Shown: positions 25,751-32,837 of the stretch, one piece after another
Layout: every line of letters begins with the position of its first letter
Numbering within the stretch: the stretch's first letter is position 1
Assembly: GCA_016717725.1 (NCBI GenBank)
Contig: JADKFA010000046.1
Span: 224,427 to 288,426 of the forward strand
Direction of reading: 5' to 3'
From: Bacteroidota bacterium
Lineage (GTDB): Bacteria; Bacteroidota; Bacteroidia; AKYH767-A; OLB10
Length of the DNA: 64,000 bases
Made by a program: the position numbers and the translations under genes
Notes under the pieces: generated by a model
Databases searched by the model: none
The model's input: only the letters and a program-made list of their open reading frames with translations
What the model was told of the DNA's origin: nothing

Positions 25751-26506
25751 ATGAGAATTCACATTATCCTCCTTGCCTTTCTTTTTTTGCAGATGGGTGC
25801 ATTGGCGCAAGATTCAATAAAAAACACTTCCATCTTATTAGTTCCCTTTCAGCTTGAATATTATTTAAGCGATGCAGAGCGCGACATCATGGCGCAAACG
25901 AAACGGAGTCCGGAGGAGTATAGAGATTATTTTCGCAAAACTTTAGATTTAAAAATTCAGGGAGAGTTAGAAGTACTCGGTCCTTGTGTTAGTCTATTGC
26001 AAGATACCACAACTCGAGGTCGAAATCTTTTAGAAATGTTTTACGGAAAAGCGGGATACAGTTATGCAGATCCTGTGGGTGGAAGAACTGCATCCAAGAG
26101 TGAAATCAAAAAACAAAAAAAGAGATTAGAGCTCCATCCCGACGCACAAACGGCACCGCAAACCATTACCACACGTGGCGATTCGAAGTTTATGCAAATG
26201 GAGATGGGCGACACTTCTTTCTTAAATTATTTATTTCAATTATATCAATCAGACTATATAGTAAGTATTAATCAATTTGAAATAAAAACGAATTACAATT
26301 CATGCATCGACATAGCCAATAAAATTTACCGTAGAGAATTGTTGATTCACTACTCCATTTTAAAAGCGAACGGAAAACAAGTACGTGGAAATTTCTGCAT
26401 GGAATTTTTTCCATCCTCCACCAATAGTGATCGGGAAATTGTGGAACGAACGTTTCCAGGTATTGCGGCTTCTATTCAAAAGGAGATTGCAGAAGAGGTT
26501 GAATGA
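25751..26506 (+). CDS. Secreted protein of unknown function
   Basis: 251 residues with a signal peptide (MRIHIILLAFLFLQMGALAQ, cleavage after LAQ). The mature part begins NTSILLVPFQLEYYLSDAERD, has a basic segment KSEIKKQKKRLELH, and two Cys (NSCIDIA, NFCMEFF). I do not recognise a family. It probably lies in the periplasm or at the outer membrane. A TATTTTTG -7 box ends 4 nt before the ATG, so the leader is very short. Confidence 0.6.
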   Translation: MRIHIILLAFLFLQMGALAQDSIKNTSILLVPFQLEYYLSDAERDIMAQTKRSPEEYRDYFRKTLDLKIQGELEVLGPCVSLLQDTTTRGRNLLEMFYGKAGYSYADPVGGRTASKSEIKKQKKRLELHPDAQTAPQTITTRGDSKFMQMEMGDTSFLNYLFQLYQSDYIVSINQFEIKTNYNSCIDIANKIYRRELLIHYSILKANGKQVRGNFCMEFFPSSTNSDREIVERTFPGIAASIQKEIAEEVE

Positions 26507-26539
26507 TAGTTTTTCATCACGCAGGGATTTTTTAAAAAA

Positions 26540-26806
26540 TATTGCTAGCTTCTGGCTGCTAGATTTTAGTTTTCTATTGGTATATAGTATTCATTGAATT
26601 ATTCAAATCTTTTTTAACACTAAAGGCACTAGAGGCCACAAAAGATCACAAAAGAATAAAAGCGATTAAACTTTAGTGCACTTAGTGACCTCTAGTGCCT
26701 CATGTGTTTGAATCGCGGCTTCGCGATTAGATTAAAGTTTAATCAATGAAGGTTTATTGATCGTCATGAAAACAGATTATTGCCACATTAAAGTTTTAGC
26801 CTCTCC
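26540..26806. repeat. Dispersed intergenic repeats, left of the inserted element
   Basis: The segment repeats the CTAGCTTCTGGCTGCTAG block (26543-26563) and the CACAAAAGATCACAAAAG block (26638-26655) of the previous gap, almost in the same order. It ends with CCACATTAAAG (26783) and CCTCTCC (26800-26806), the left half of the composite repeat also present at 15.0 kb. Confidence 0.6.
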
Positions 26807-26974
26807 CCAATGTCATTAAGTTAAGGAATATTGACCCAGAATGGGTCTTATGTTTATAGAGAAAATGTGGCTTGTTGTTGTTCGACCCCGTCGGGGTCGT
26901 ATATTTATGCGGTCTTTTTTATCTATAAACATATGATGCCTTCGGCATCTTAGTCCTTAACTTAATGACATTGG
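26807..26974. mobile_element. 168-bp MITE-like element with 21-bp terminal inverted repeats and 7-bp target duplication
   Basis: The termini are perfect 21-bp inverted repeats (outer end CCAATGTCATTAAG, 26807-26827 and 26954-26974). Inside are hairpins GACCCAGAATGGGTC, CGACCCCGTCGGGGTCG and GATGCCTTCGGCATC, plus ATGTTTATAGA facing TCTATAAACAT. CCTCTCC stands immediately on both sides (26800-26806 and 26975-26981). The flanks, joined without one copy, closely match the continuous composite repeat at 15.0 kb. No protein is encoded, so mobilisation would need a transposase elsewhere. Confidence 0.7.
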
Positions 26975-27240
26975 CCTCTCCCCCTCGCGAGGCTTCGCGA
27001 CCCTCTCCAGGGGCGAGGGGCTATAATAAATCAAATTTCTCAAGTGCTCTCTAGTGTCCTCTAGTGCCTTAGTGTTGAAAAAAGCGCCGCTACATGTAAG
27101 TTTCTTTCCTGCACAAAAAAATCTAGCACCAATAATCAAGCATCACGCTGAAGCTAAAAACTCGAACATTAATGGGTTGAAGTCAAAATGTCCAATCGAG
27201 AAGCCTCGCGACTAATCCCGATAGTTATCGGAACTAACAT
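26975..27240. repeat. Right half of the interrupted composite repeat and further repeats
   Basis: CCTCTCCCCCTCGCGAGG and the following GC-rich core match, in reverse, 15022-15068. TCTAGTG blocks and AAAAGCGCCGCTAC with TGTAAGTTTC (27079-27106) repeat the 25.5-kb gap. A degenerate TCCCGATAGTTATCGG palindrome lies at 27216. There is no gene up to the promoter at 27400. Confidence 0.55.
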
Positions 27241-27399
27241 CTAACATCATCTACCGGTCTGAACCTACGAAAACGGTCTTTTGATACTATTTTGAATGAA
27301 AAAATGACCGAAATCAGCCAAAAATCATCGAATTTACAACACTTAAAGAAATCACAATGCACTTATAAACAGTTCATTGTTCAATAACAATCCCTAGTA

Positions 27400-27432
27400 T
27401 TTGGAATAGTTAAAAAAATGACAATAAATTTG
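27400..27432 (+). promoter_or_regulatory. Promoter of the outer-membrane beta-barrel gene (TTTG-N21-TAAATTTG)
   Basis: TTTG at 27400-27403 and TAAATTTG at 27425-27432 are separated by 21 nt, close to the Bacteroidota consensus. The first in-frame ATG (27418) lies inside this promoter, so translation must start at 27457. Confidence 0.55.
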
Positions 27433-27456
27433 CACCCAACCTTAACTATAAAAGCA

Positions 27457-28197
27457 ATGAAAAAGAGCTTACTAATCTTAGCAATGTTTATCGGTGGCGC
27501 AGTTACTGCACAAGATAACATGACATCAAAAAAAGGAACTCCAATTTTACCAGAAGCTGGTGACTGGAGTATTGGTATTGGTGCAAACTCTACCTTAGAG
27601 TATTTCGGAAATCTTATGAATGGTAACAACAGTGCGCCTTCATTCGACTGGCAAAGTTCTCCAAACGTAATTCGTTTTAAAATGATGAAGGACGAAAACA
27701 CAGCTTATCGTGCAGGTGTTCGTATTGGATATGGTTCTGACAAAGAAACTTATGAGGCACCAAATGTTGGGGATCAAAAAGATGAGAAAACTTCTCAAAT
27801 GGCCATCGACTTAGCAGGAGGTATTCAAAAGTACCGTGGAAAAGGTCGTTTACGTGGTTACTACGGTGGTGAGGCTGGAATCGGTTTTGGTTCTATGAAA
27901 ACTACTAACACTTATAATGGAAATGCTGCTGCTGGAGAAACACTAGAAGACAAGCAAGGTGGAACATTTAGCTTTGCTCTTCGTGGATTCATTGGTGCTG
28001 AGTATTTCTTCGCTCCAAAAATGTCAGTTTCTGGTGAATTCGGATGGGGACTTGATTTGTCTACTCAAGGTGCAAGCGACACTAAAACTGCTGATGGTAA
28101 TGGTGGTTCGACTTCAACAAAAGGAGGAAAATCTAGTTCATTTAGTTTTGACACAGATAACGCTAGTGGCGCAATCGTGTTAAACTTATATTTCTAA
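27457..28197 (+). CDS. Outer-membrane beta-barrel protein
   Basis: 246 residues. The signal peptide is MKKSLLILAMFIGGAVTAQ. The mature protein alternates hydrophobic and polar residues with Gly and aromatic residues, as in small beta-barrels: WSIGIGANSTLEYFGN, YRAGVRIGYGSD, LRGYYGGEAGIGFGS, FALRGFIGAEYFFAPKMS. It ends with a C-terminal strand (AIVLNLYF) finishing on Phe, the signal for outer-membrane insertion. A Thr/Ser/Gly-rich loop lies before the last strand. The protein is probably a structural or adhesive porin-like OMP with its own promoter and terminator. Confidence 0.8.
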   Translation: MKKSLLILAMFIGGAVTAQDNMTSKKGTPILPEAGDWSIGIGANSTLEYFGNLMNGNNSAPSFDWQSSPNVIRFKMMKDENTAYRAGVRIGYGSDKETYEAPNVGDQKDEKTSQMAIDLAGGIQKYRGKGRLRGYYGGEAGIGFGSMKTTNTYNGNAAAGETLEDKQGGTFSFALRGFIGAEYFFAPKMSVSGEFGWGLDLSTQGASDTKTADGNGGSTSTKGGKSSSFSFDTDNASGAIVLNLYF

Positions 28198-28218
28198 TAT
28201 CTAGTTATAAAATATCAG

Positions 28219-28248
28219 AAAAGGCTGTCCTTCGGGATGGCCTTTTTT
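28219..28248 (+). terminator. Rho-independent terminator after the beta-barrel gene
   Basis: AAAGGC and GCCTTTTTT flank a stem with a TTCG tetraloop, followed by a T run. It lies 20 nt after the stop codon. Confidence 0.85.
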
Positions 28249-28343
28249 GTTTCCTATAAGTTTCAATTGCTTCATTCAGCTTTTGTCAGATGATCGATGA
28301 CCTACTGATCTTTAGTCGTCTTAATCAATAGAATGAGATTAAC

Positions 28344-28369
28344 CCAAAAAAGTCATTAGACTTTTTTGG
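28344..28369. terminator. Strong 11-bp hairpin with A and T runs
   Basis: CCAAAAAAGTC pairs perfectly with GACTTTTTTGG around an ATTA loop. It may end transcription on either strand, since T runs close the stem in both directions. Confidence 0.5.
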
Positions 28370-28380
28370 CTACCAATGCT

Positions 28381-28560
28381 GTTGATTGGTATCTGCCAAC
28401 ATACGTGCTGACGATTGATTTGAAGCAAATTGGATACTGTTGCTTAAACGAAAGAGAGAATTGCTTCAAAATCAATGTCAGGGTTATCCCAACAATTCAT
28501 TGAATTATCAATGAATTCGTCGCCCTGAGGGTATAATTCTCATTAGAAATGACAATTGTG
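28381..28560. other. Intergenic segment with several long potential stems, possible structured RNA
   Basis: Near 28409-28428, TGACGATTGATTTGAAGCAA can pair with the complementary stretch near 28461-28480 (about 18 pairs with two bulges). CAGGG (28479) and CCCTG (28523) enclose a second hairpin, ATTCATTGA-ATTA-TCAATGAAT. There is no open frame and no known riboswitch motif that I recognise. It could be an RNA leader of scpA, an sRNA or another repeat element. Confidence 0.3.
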
Positions 28561-28637
28561 GGATTAATTTAGGCTGATCGTTGTTTTAGAGCTGAAAAAG
28601 GCTGAAATTTGATACTTCAAATACCAAAAAGAGCATT

Positions 28638-29426
28638 GTGAGCGAAAGTTTCGAAATTAAATTACCCCAGTTTGAAGGTCCTTTCGACCTTCTTCTTTTC
28701 TTTATTGAAAGGGATGAATTGGATATTCATGATATTCCTATCGCAAAAATCACCAACGATTTTTTGACGTATATGCATGATATGCAAACCATGGACATCG
28801 AATTGGCAAGTGAGTTCATTCTTGTTGCATCTACCCTAATGCGTATCAAAGCAAAACTGTTGCTTCCTCGTTATGAAAAAGACGAAGAAGGAAATGAGAT
28901 TGATCCGCGTCACGACCTCGTTCGACAACTGCTCGATTACACACAATTTAAAGCCGCTTCAGAAGAGTTAAGAGCCATGGAAGACGAACGCATGATGCGT
29001 TTTCATAGAGGCAACTTAGAACAAGAGCTTGCAAAATATAATGCTACTTCAGATGCAACCTATGCCGGCGAACTAAATCAATTAACTTTATATCGACTCA
29101 TCGCAACTTTCGAAAAGGTGATGTCGCGTTTTGAAGACAATCAAAATAAAGTTACGCATACCGTTGTTCAATATCCATTTTCAATCGATAGCCAGAAAGA
29201 ATACATCTCAAAAACTTTGCTGAAAAAACCGCAGGTAAATTTCATCGAACTCTTCGAAGAATGCACCAGTAAGTTACATGCTGTATTCACGTTTCTTGCA
29301 TTACTAGATCTTATTCAGAATAGATCCTTACTCATCTTCATGGGTGAAGGCTTTAATAATTTTGTGGTGAGTACGCTCGAAGCGGCACCCGAAGTTACAG
29401 CGCCAAGGGAAGAGGATGCAAACTGA
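28638..29426 (+). CDS. scpA: Segregation and condensation protein A
   Basis: 262 residues. The N-terminus has the ScpA signature FEIKLPQFEGPFDLLLFFIE followed by DIHDIPIAKITNDFLTY. LASEFILVASTLMRIKAKLLLPR is the kleisin region that binds ScpB, and the C-terminal winged helix (FIELFEECTSKLHAVFTFLALLDL) binds the Smc head. ScpA bridges the Smc dimer in the condensin complex that compacts chromosomes. Start is GTG 28638; no ATG lies before the signature. It overlaps the next gene by 11 nt. Confidence 0.93.
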   Translation: MSESFEIKLPQFEGPFDLLLFFIERDELDIHDIPIAKITNDFLTYMHDMQTMDIELASEFILVASTLMRIKAKLLLPRYEKDEEGNEIDPRHDLVRQLLDYTQFKAASEELRAMEDERMMRFHRGNLEQELAKYNATSDATYAGELNQLTLYRLIATFEKVMSRFEDNQNKVTHTVVQYPFSIDSQKEYISKTLLKKPQVNFIELFEECTSKLHAVFTFLALLDLIQNRSLLIFMGEGFNNFVVSTLEAAPEVTAPREEDAN

Positions 29427-30479
29427 TCCTCGCGAAATTCTAAAAGTATTCTCTCCCAAAAAAATTATTTGGCCAATATTGATTGGTCTTTGCGTAACTG
29501 CATTTTTGTTTTTAAAAGATTTTGACAAAGAAGCTTTTTCCGCGGTAAAATGGAATTTGAATTCTTCATTCTGGTTTTTTCTTGCCATCGTTTCCGTCGT
29601 CATTCGTGATTGGGCTTACATGATTCGTATTCGAGTGCTCACCGATCAATACCTGGATTGGAAACGCGCTTTCATCGTAATTATGCTTTGGGAATTTAGG
29701 TCAGCACTTGCTCCCGGAATGATTGGAGGTGGATTTATTTTCGCCATTTTATTTTAAATCGAGAAGGACTACATATGGGAAAAAGCATAACAGCTATTCT
29801 CAACTCTTCTTTTTTAGATGGGATTTTCTTGGCTGTGATGGCTCCCTTCGTTTATTTTATGGCAAGCAAGGATGCACTTTTTTCTGGAATCCATCTTAAT
29901 ACTAGCTTTGGAAATAGTGTCTTCTATACTTTTTGGACTGTCTATTTTTTAATCCTCGCCTATAAATTATTTGTGGCTTATGCGCTGTTTGTAAATCCAC
30001 AATTTATAAAAAAAATATTATTGTATATGTTCTCTGCTCCTCTAGTAAGGAGATGGAAAAAGCAAGCGCGAGAAACTGGTGATCAATTAGTAATTGCATC
30101 CAATGGATTAAAAGATAAAAGTAGAAAATATTGGATGTGGTGTTTAGGAGCCACCTTTGTTTCGTGGACTGCCCGTTACTCGATCGTGAATTGCATCTTA
30201 CATGCGTTTCATGGAACCACCGCATTAAATGATTTTGTAATTTATGGGAAACAAGTCATCATGGGTATCATCATTTTACTAAGTCCAACACCTGGTGGAA
30301 GTGGATTAGCTGAATTTATGTTCACCGATTTTTTAGGAGAATTTATTTCAAAAGGTCTCGCTCCTACTTTAAGTATTTTGTGGAGGATGTTAAGCTACTA
30401 TCCTTATTTATTGATTGGCGCTATTCTTCTCCCTCGATGGATTCGCGAACACATCAAGCTTGAAAAATTAAAATTGTAA
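29416..30479 (+). CDS. Flippase-like/lysylphosphatidylglycerol-synthase TM-domain protein, frameshifted
   Basis: A polytopic membrane protein of the YbhN/LPG-synthase TM family. The first part (29416-29757) ends in a T-rich run, and the second part continues in another frame from about 29751 (LNREGLHMGKSITAILNSS). The family signature then follows: LLSPTPGGSGLAEFMF near the end. One base added or lost in the TTTTATTTTAAA run near 29750 explains the break, most simply a sequencing error. The combined length of about 350 residues with eight helices is normal. A role in lipid transport or modification is likely. The start overlaps scpA by 11 nt. Confidence 0.75.
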
Positions 30480-30490
30480 TCTAGAAATTC

Positions 30491-31018
30491 TTAAGCAACA
30501 GGTTGTGGAGCCTCCATTACCGTACCGCACTCTTTGCAAGTACAAAGATCTTTAGATGCATAAAAATTACTCATCACAGCAGGCAACTGATTCACGATGT
30601 CTTCTAAACTAAAAGATTCTTCGTACAATTTCGCATTGCACTTTTCACAAAACCACATGCACTTATCTTTTTCCTTTTGATCGCGGTATCGCTCAATAAC
30701 TAATCCGATGGTATTAGGTCCGCGCTGTGGAGAATGAGGAACACATCGTGGTAGCAAAAACATCTCACCTTCTTTGATATGAATATCACGTTGTTTCCCT
30801 TCATCAATAATTTTCACCACGATGTCGCCTTCAATTTGATAAAACAATTCTTCCGCTTCCTCCCAATGATAGTCTTTCCTTGAGTTCGGTCCGCCTACAA
30901 TCATCACGATAAAATCGTCGTTGGCTTTATAGACCTGTTGATTTCCAACAGGAGGTTTTAATAAATGACGATTTTCATCGATCCACTTCTTCAGATTGAA
31001 AGCTTGGGCTACGGCCAT
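30491..31018 (-). CDS. nbaC: 3-hydroxyanthranilate 3,4-dioxygenase
   Basis: 175 residues, the bacterial length. It is a cupin enzyme that opens the ring of 3-hydroxyanthranilate to 2-amino-3-carboxymuconate semialdehyde in the kynurenine pathway. GGPNSRKDYHWEEAEELFYQ holds the active-site His and Glu for Fe(II). MFLLPRCVPHSPQRG holds the second His, and the Arg residues bind substrate. The C-terminus carries two CxxC pairs (CEKCNAKL, CKECG), the rubredoxin-like metal site of bacterial forms. It lies tail to tail with the flippase-like gene, near other pathway genes. Confidence 0.95.
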   Translation of the reverse strand: MAVAQAFNLKKWIDENRHLLKPPVGNQQVYKANDDFIVMIVGGPNSRKDYHWEEAEELFYQIEGDIVVKIIDEGKQRDIHIKEGEMFLLPRCVPHSPQRGPNTIGLVIERYRDQKEKDKCMWFCEKCNAKLYEESFSLEDIVNQLPAVMSNFYASKDLCTCKECGTVMEAPQPVA

Positions 31019-31560
31019 AATTATTTCTTTTTTGGACTACTAAATTAGAAAAAATAAAACAATAATGGGCTTTTCATACTTCACCTATTATATAAGATTC
31101 ACAAATTAAATAGTCCAATCGCATAATAGCTTTGCTTTGGCCACAATCTATGAAGCATATTCATAACTCCGAAAAAAGTTCAAATTTTTACCACGGAGGA
31201 TCGGAGAAAGCACGGAGAAACACGGAGAATTTTTCGAACTTTATGAATCACTATTTTCAAGTGATTTGGATATATACCACAACTTTTAATCTAATTATCA
31301 AGTTATACCGTCTGTACATATAAAATTTGGGGGTTAGAATAGTATTCAATTGGTATTACACACACTCCGTGAACCTCTGTGTAATCTGTGACTCTATGGT
31401 AAAAAATGAAAAATTTGTTTTTAATACAAATTCGTTTCATCTGAAAAATCGAATGATCTTGAATCTAATCATAACTTTTAAACTTACAATCAAGATATAC
31501 CGTCTGTACATTTAAAATAATTAGGCTAGCATCCAATTGTTATGGGTATTATTCTCCCCA
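31019..31560. repeat. Gap with two direct repeats of about 50 bp
   Basis: A stretch near 31278-31330 (with TATACCGTCTGTACAT) recurs near 31468-31520. CACGGAG repeats stand at 31193-31230. The small open frames here show no family similarity or ribosome-binding context and are not taken as genes. Confidence 0.5.
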
Positions 31561-31568
31561 AATAATAA

Positions 31569-31576
31569 TATCTTCG
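31569..31576 (+). promoter_or_regulatory. -7 box (TATCTTCG) of the SDR gene
   Basis: TATCTTCG fits TAnnTTCG and ends 4 nt before the first ATG (31581). The transcript would be nearly leaderless. Confidence 0.4.
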
Positions 31577-31580
31577 CAAT

Positions 31581-32372
31581 ATGATGGATCTAAACTTACA
31601 AGGTAAAACGGCATTGGTTTGTGGTAGTACACAAGGGATTGGTTTTGCGGCTGCCACACAACTCGCGTTATTGGGTGCTCATGTGATTTTATTGGCTCGA
31701 AATGAAGAGAAATTGAAAGAAGCCGTAGCAACGCTTCATAAAGTCGAAAATCAGCATCACTCCTATCTAGTTGCTGATTTTGCAAATCCCAATCAATTGA
31801 AATCAATTTTAGATGGATATGTGAAAGCAAATAATCCTATTCATATCCTAGTTAATAATACAGGCGGACCTCCTGCTGGTCCTATTGCCCAAGCGAAAAC
31901 GGAAGAATTTGTTTCTGCTTTTTCTAATCATTTACTTTGCAATCACATTTTAGCTCAGGCTTTGTTAGATGGGATGAAGAAAGAAAAATATGGACGCATT
32001 ATTAATGTTATAAGCACATCGGTAAAACAACCTTTAAAAGGTCTTGGTGTATCTAATACCATCAGAGCCGCTGTTGCCAATTGGTCGAAGACATTGGCCA
32101 GTGAAGTAGCCTCTTTTGGAATAACAGTGAACAATGTTTTACCGGGTGCTACCTCAACACAACGTTTACAAAGTATCATTTCCAATAAATCAAAAAATTC
32201 AGGGAATACAGAAGATACTATCACCCATGAAATGGAAAGTGAAATTCCGATGGGTCGTTTTGCGGATCCATCAGAAATTGCGAATGCCATTGCTTTTTTA
32301 GCATCTCCCTCGGCTTCTTACATTACTGGAATTAATCTTCCCGTTGATGGAGGAAGAACGTCTTGTTTGTAG
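31581..32372 (+). CDS. Short-chain dehydrogenase/reductase-family protein with altered catalytic motif
   Basis: 263 residues with a clear SDR fold. GKTALVCGSTQGIGFAAA is the NAD(P)-binding TGxxxGIG-type motif (G, S and G retained), and LVNNTGGPPAG is the NNxG motif. NVISTSVKQP holds the conserved Ser. The expected YxxxK reads SNTIR (residues 158-162), so the catalytic Tyr is lost and Lys is replaced by Arg. NNVLPGATSTQRLQ and the terminal GINLPVDGG are normal. I recall an SDR branch with this SNxxR pattern beside kynurenine-pathway genes in Bacteroidota. The substrate is unknown. The gene sits between the dioxygenase and the semialdehyde dehydrogenase. Confidence 0.85.
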   Translation: MMDLNLQGKTALVCGSTQGIGFAAATQLALLGAHVILLARNEEKLKEAVATLHKVENQHHSYLVADFANPNQLKSILDGYVKANNPIHILVNNTGGPPAGPIAQAKTEEFVSAFSNHLLCNHILAQALLDGMKKEKYGRIINVISTSVKQPLKGLGVSNTIRAAVANWSKTLASEVASFGITVNNVLPGATSTQRLQSIISNKSKNSGNTEDTITHEMESEIPMGRFADPSEIANAIAFLASPSASYITGINLPVDGGRTSCL

Positions 32373-32391
32373 TTTCTGTGTGAAGGGGAAG

Positions 32392-32835
32392 ATGGGTGTA
32401 TCGAAGAAAAAATATCTTGGATCCTTAATCCTTTTAGGAATTTTAGTTGTTCTCTATTTTTTTTTATACTTCAAAGGTTGCAACCGAAGTAATATTGAGT
32501 TCAAAAAACCAGTAACCGAAACCACCTCTTATAGAAACCAACGCGACCATCGTGAATCTGCTTTTCGACATCAGCGCATTTACTATACCAAGCACGCGCA
32601 ATGTAGAATGGATTGCCGGAGTATTGATGACTCCGAAGTAAAAGAAATTTTACAAGATGGAGAAATCAATTATTCAAAAAGTGATATGAAATCTAAACCT
32701 TGCCCTAAGTATGCTGTAGAAGGAACGACGCATGACGGACAACATGTACGCATCATCGTTGGAAATTGCAGTTCACAAGCGAGCATTGTTACTGTAATTG
32801 ATTTAGAAAGTGAAACTGAATGTGATTGTCAATAG
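32392..32835 (+). CDS. DUF4258 domain membrane-anchored protein
   Basis: 147 residues from ATG 32392. An N-terminal helix (SLILLGILVVLYFFLYF) is followed by a linker and a DUF4258-type domain with YYTKHAQCRMDCRSIDDSE, EILQDGEINYSKS and HVRIIVGNCSS. DUF4258 resembles small toxin-like/RelE-fold proteins, but here it is membrane-anchored and without an antitoxin partner. Several Cys suggest an extracytoplasmic, possibly disulfide-bonded domain. The open frame extends upstream into the SDR gene, but the chosen Met puts the helix at the N-terminus. Confidence 0.7.
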   Translation: MGVSKKKYLGSLILLGILVVLYFFLYFKGCNRSNIEFKKPVTETTSYRNQRDHRESAFRHQRIYYTKHAQCRMDCRSIDDSEVKEILQDGEINYSKSDMKSKPCPKYAVEGTTHDGQHVRIIVGNCSSQASIVTVIDLESETECDCQ

Positions 32836-32837
32836 TA

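Noticed and set aside
31132..31515. Two plus-strand open frames of about 62 codons
   Set aside because: They lie in direct repeats and CACGGAG repeat sequence, with no recognisable protein features.
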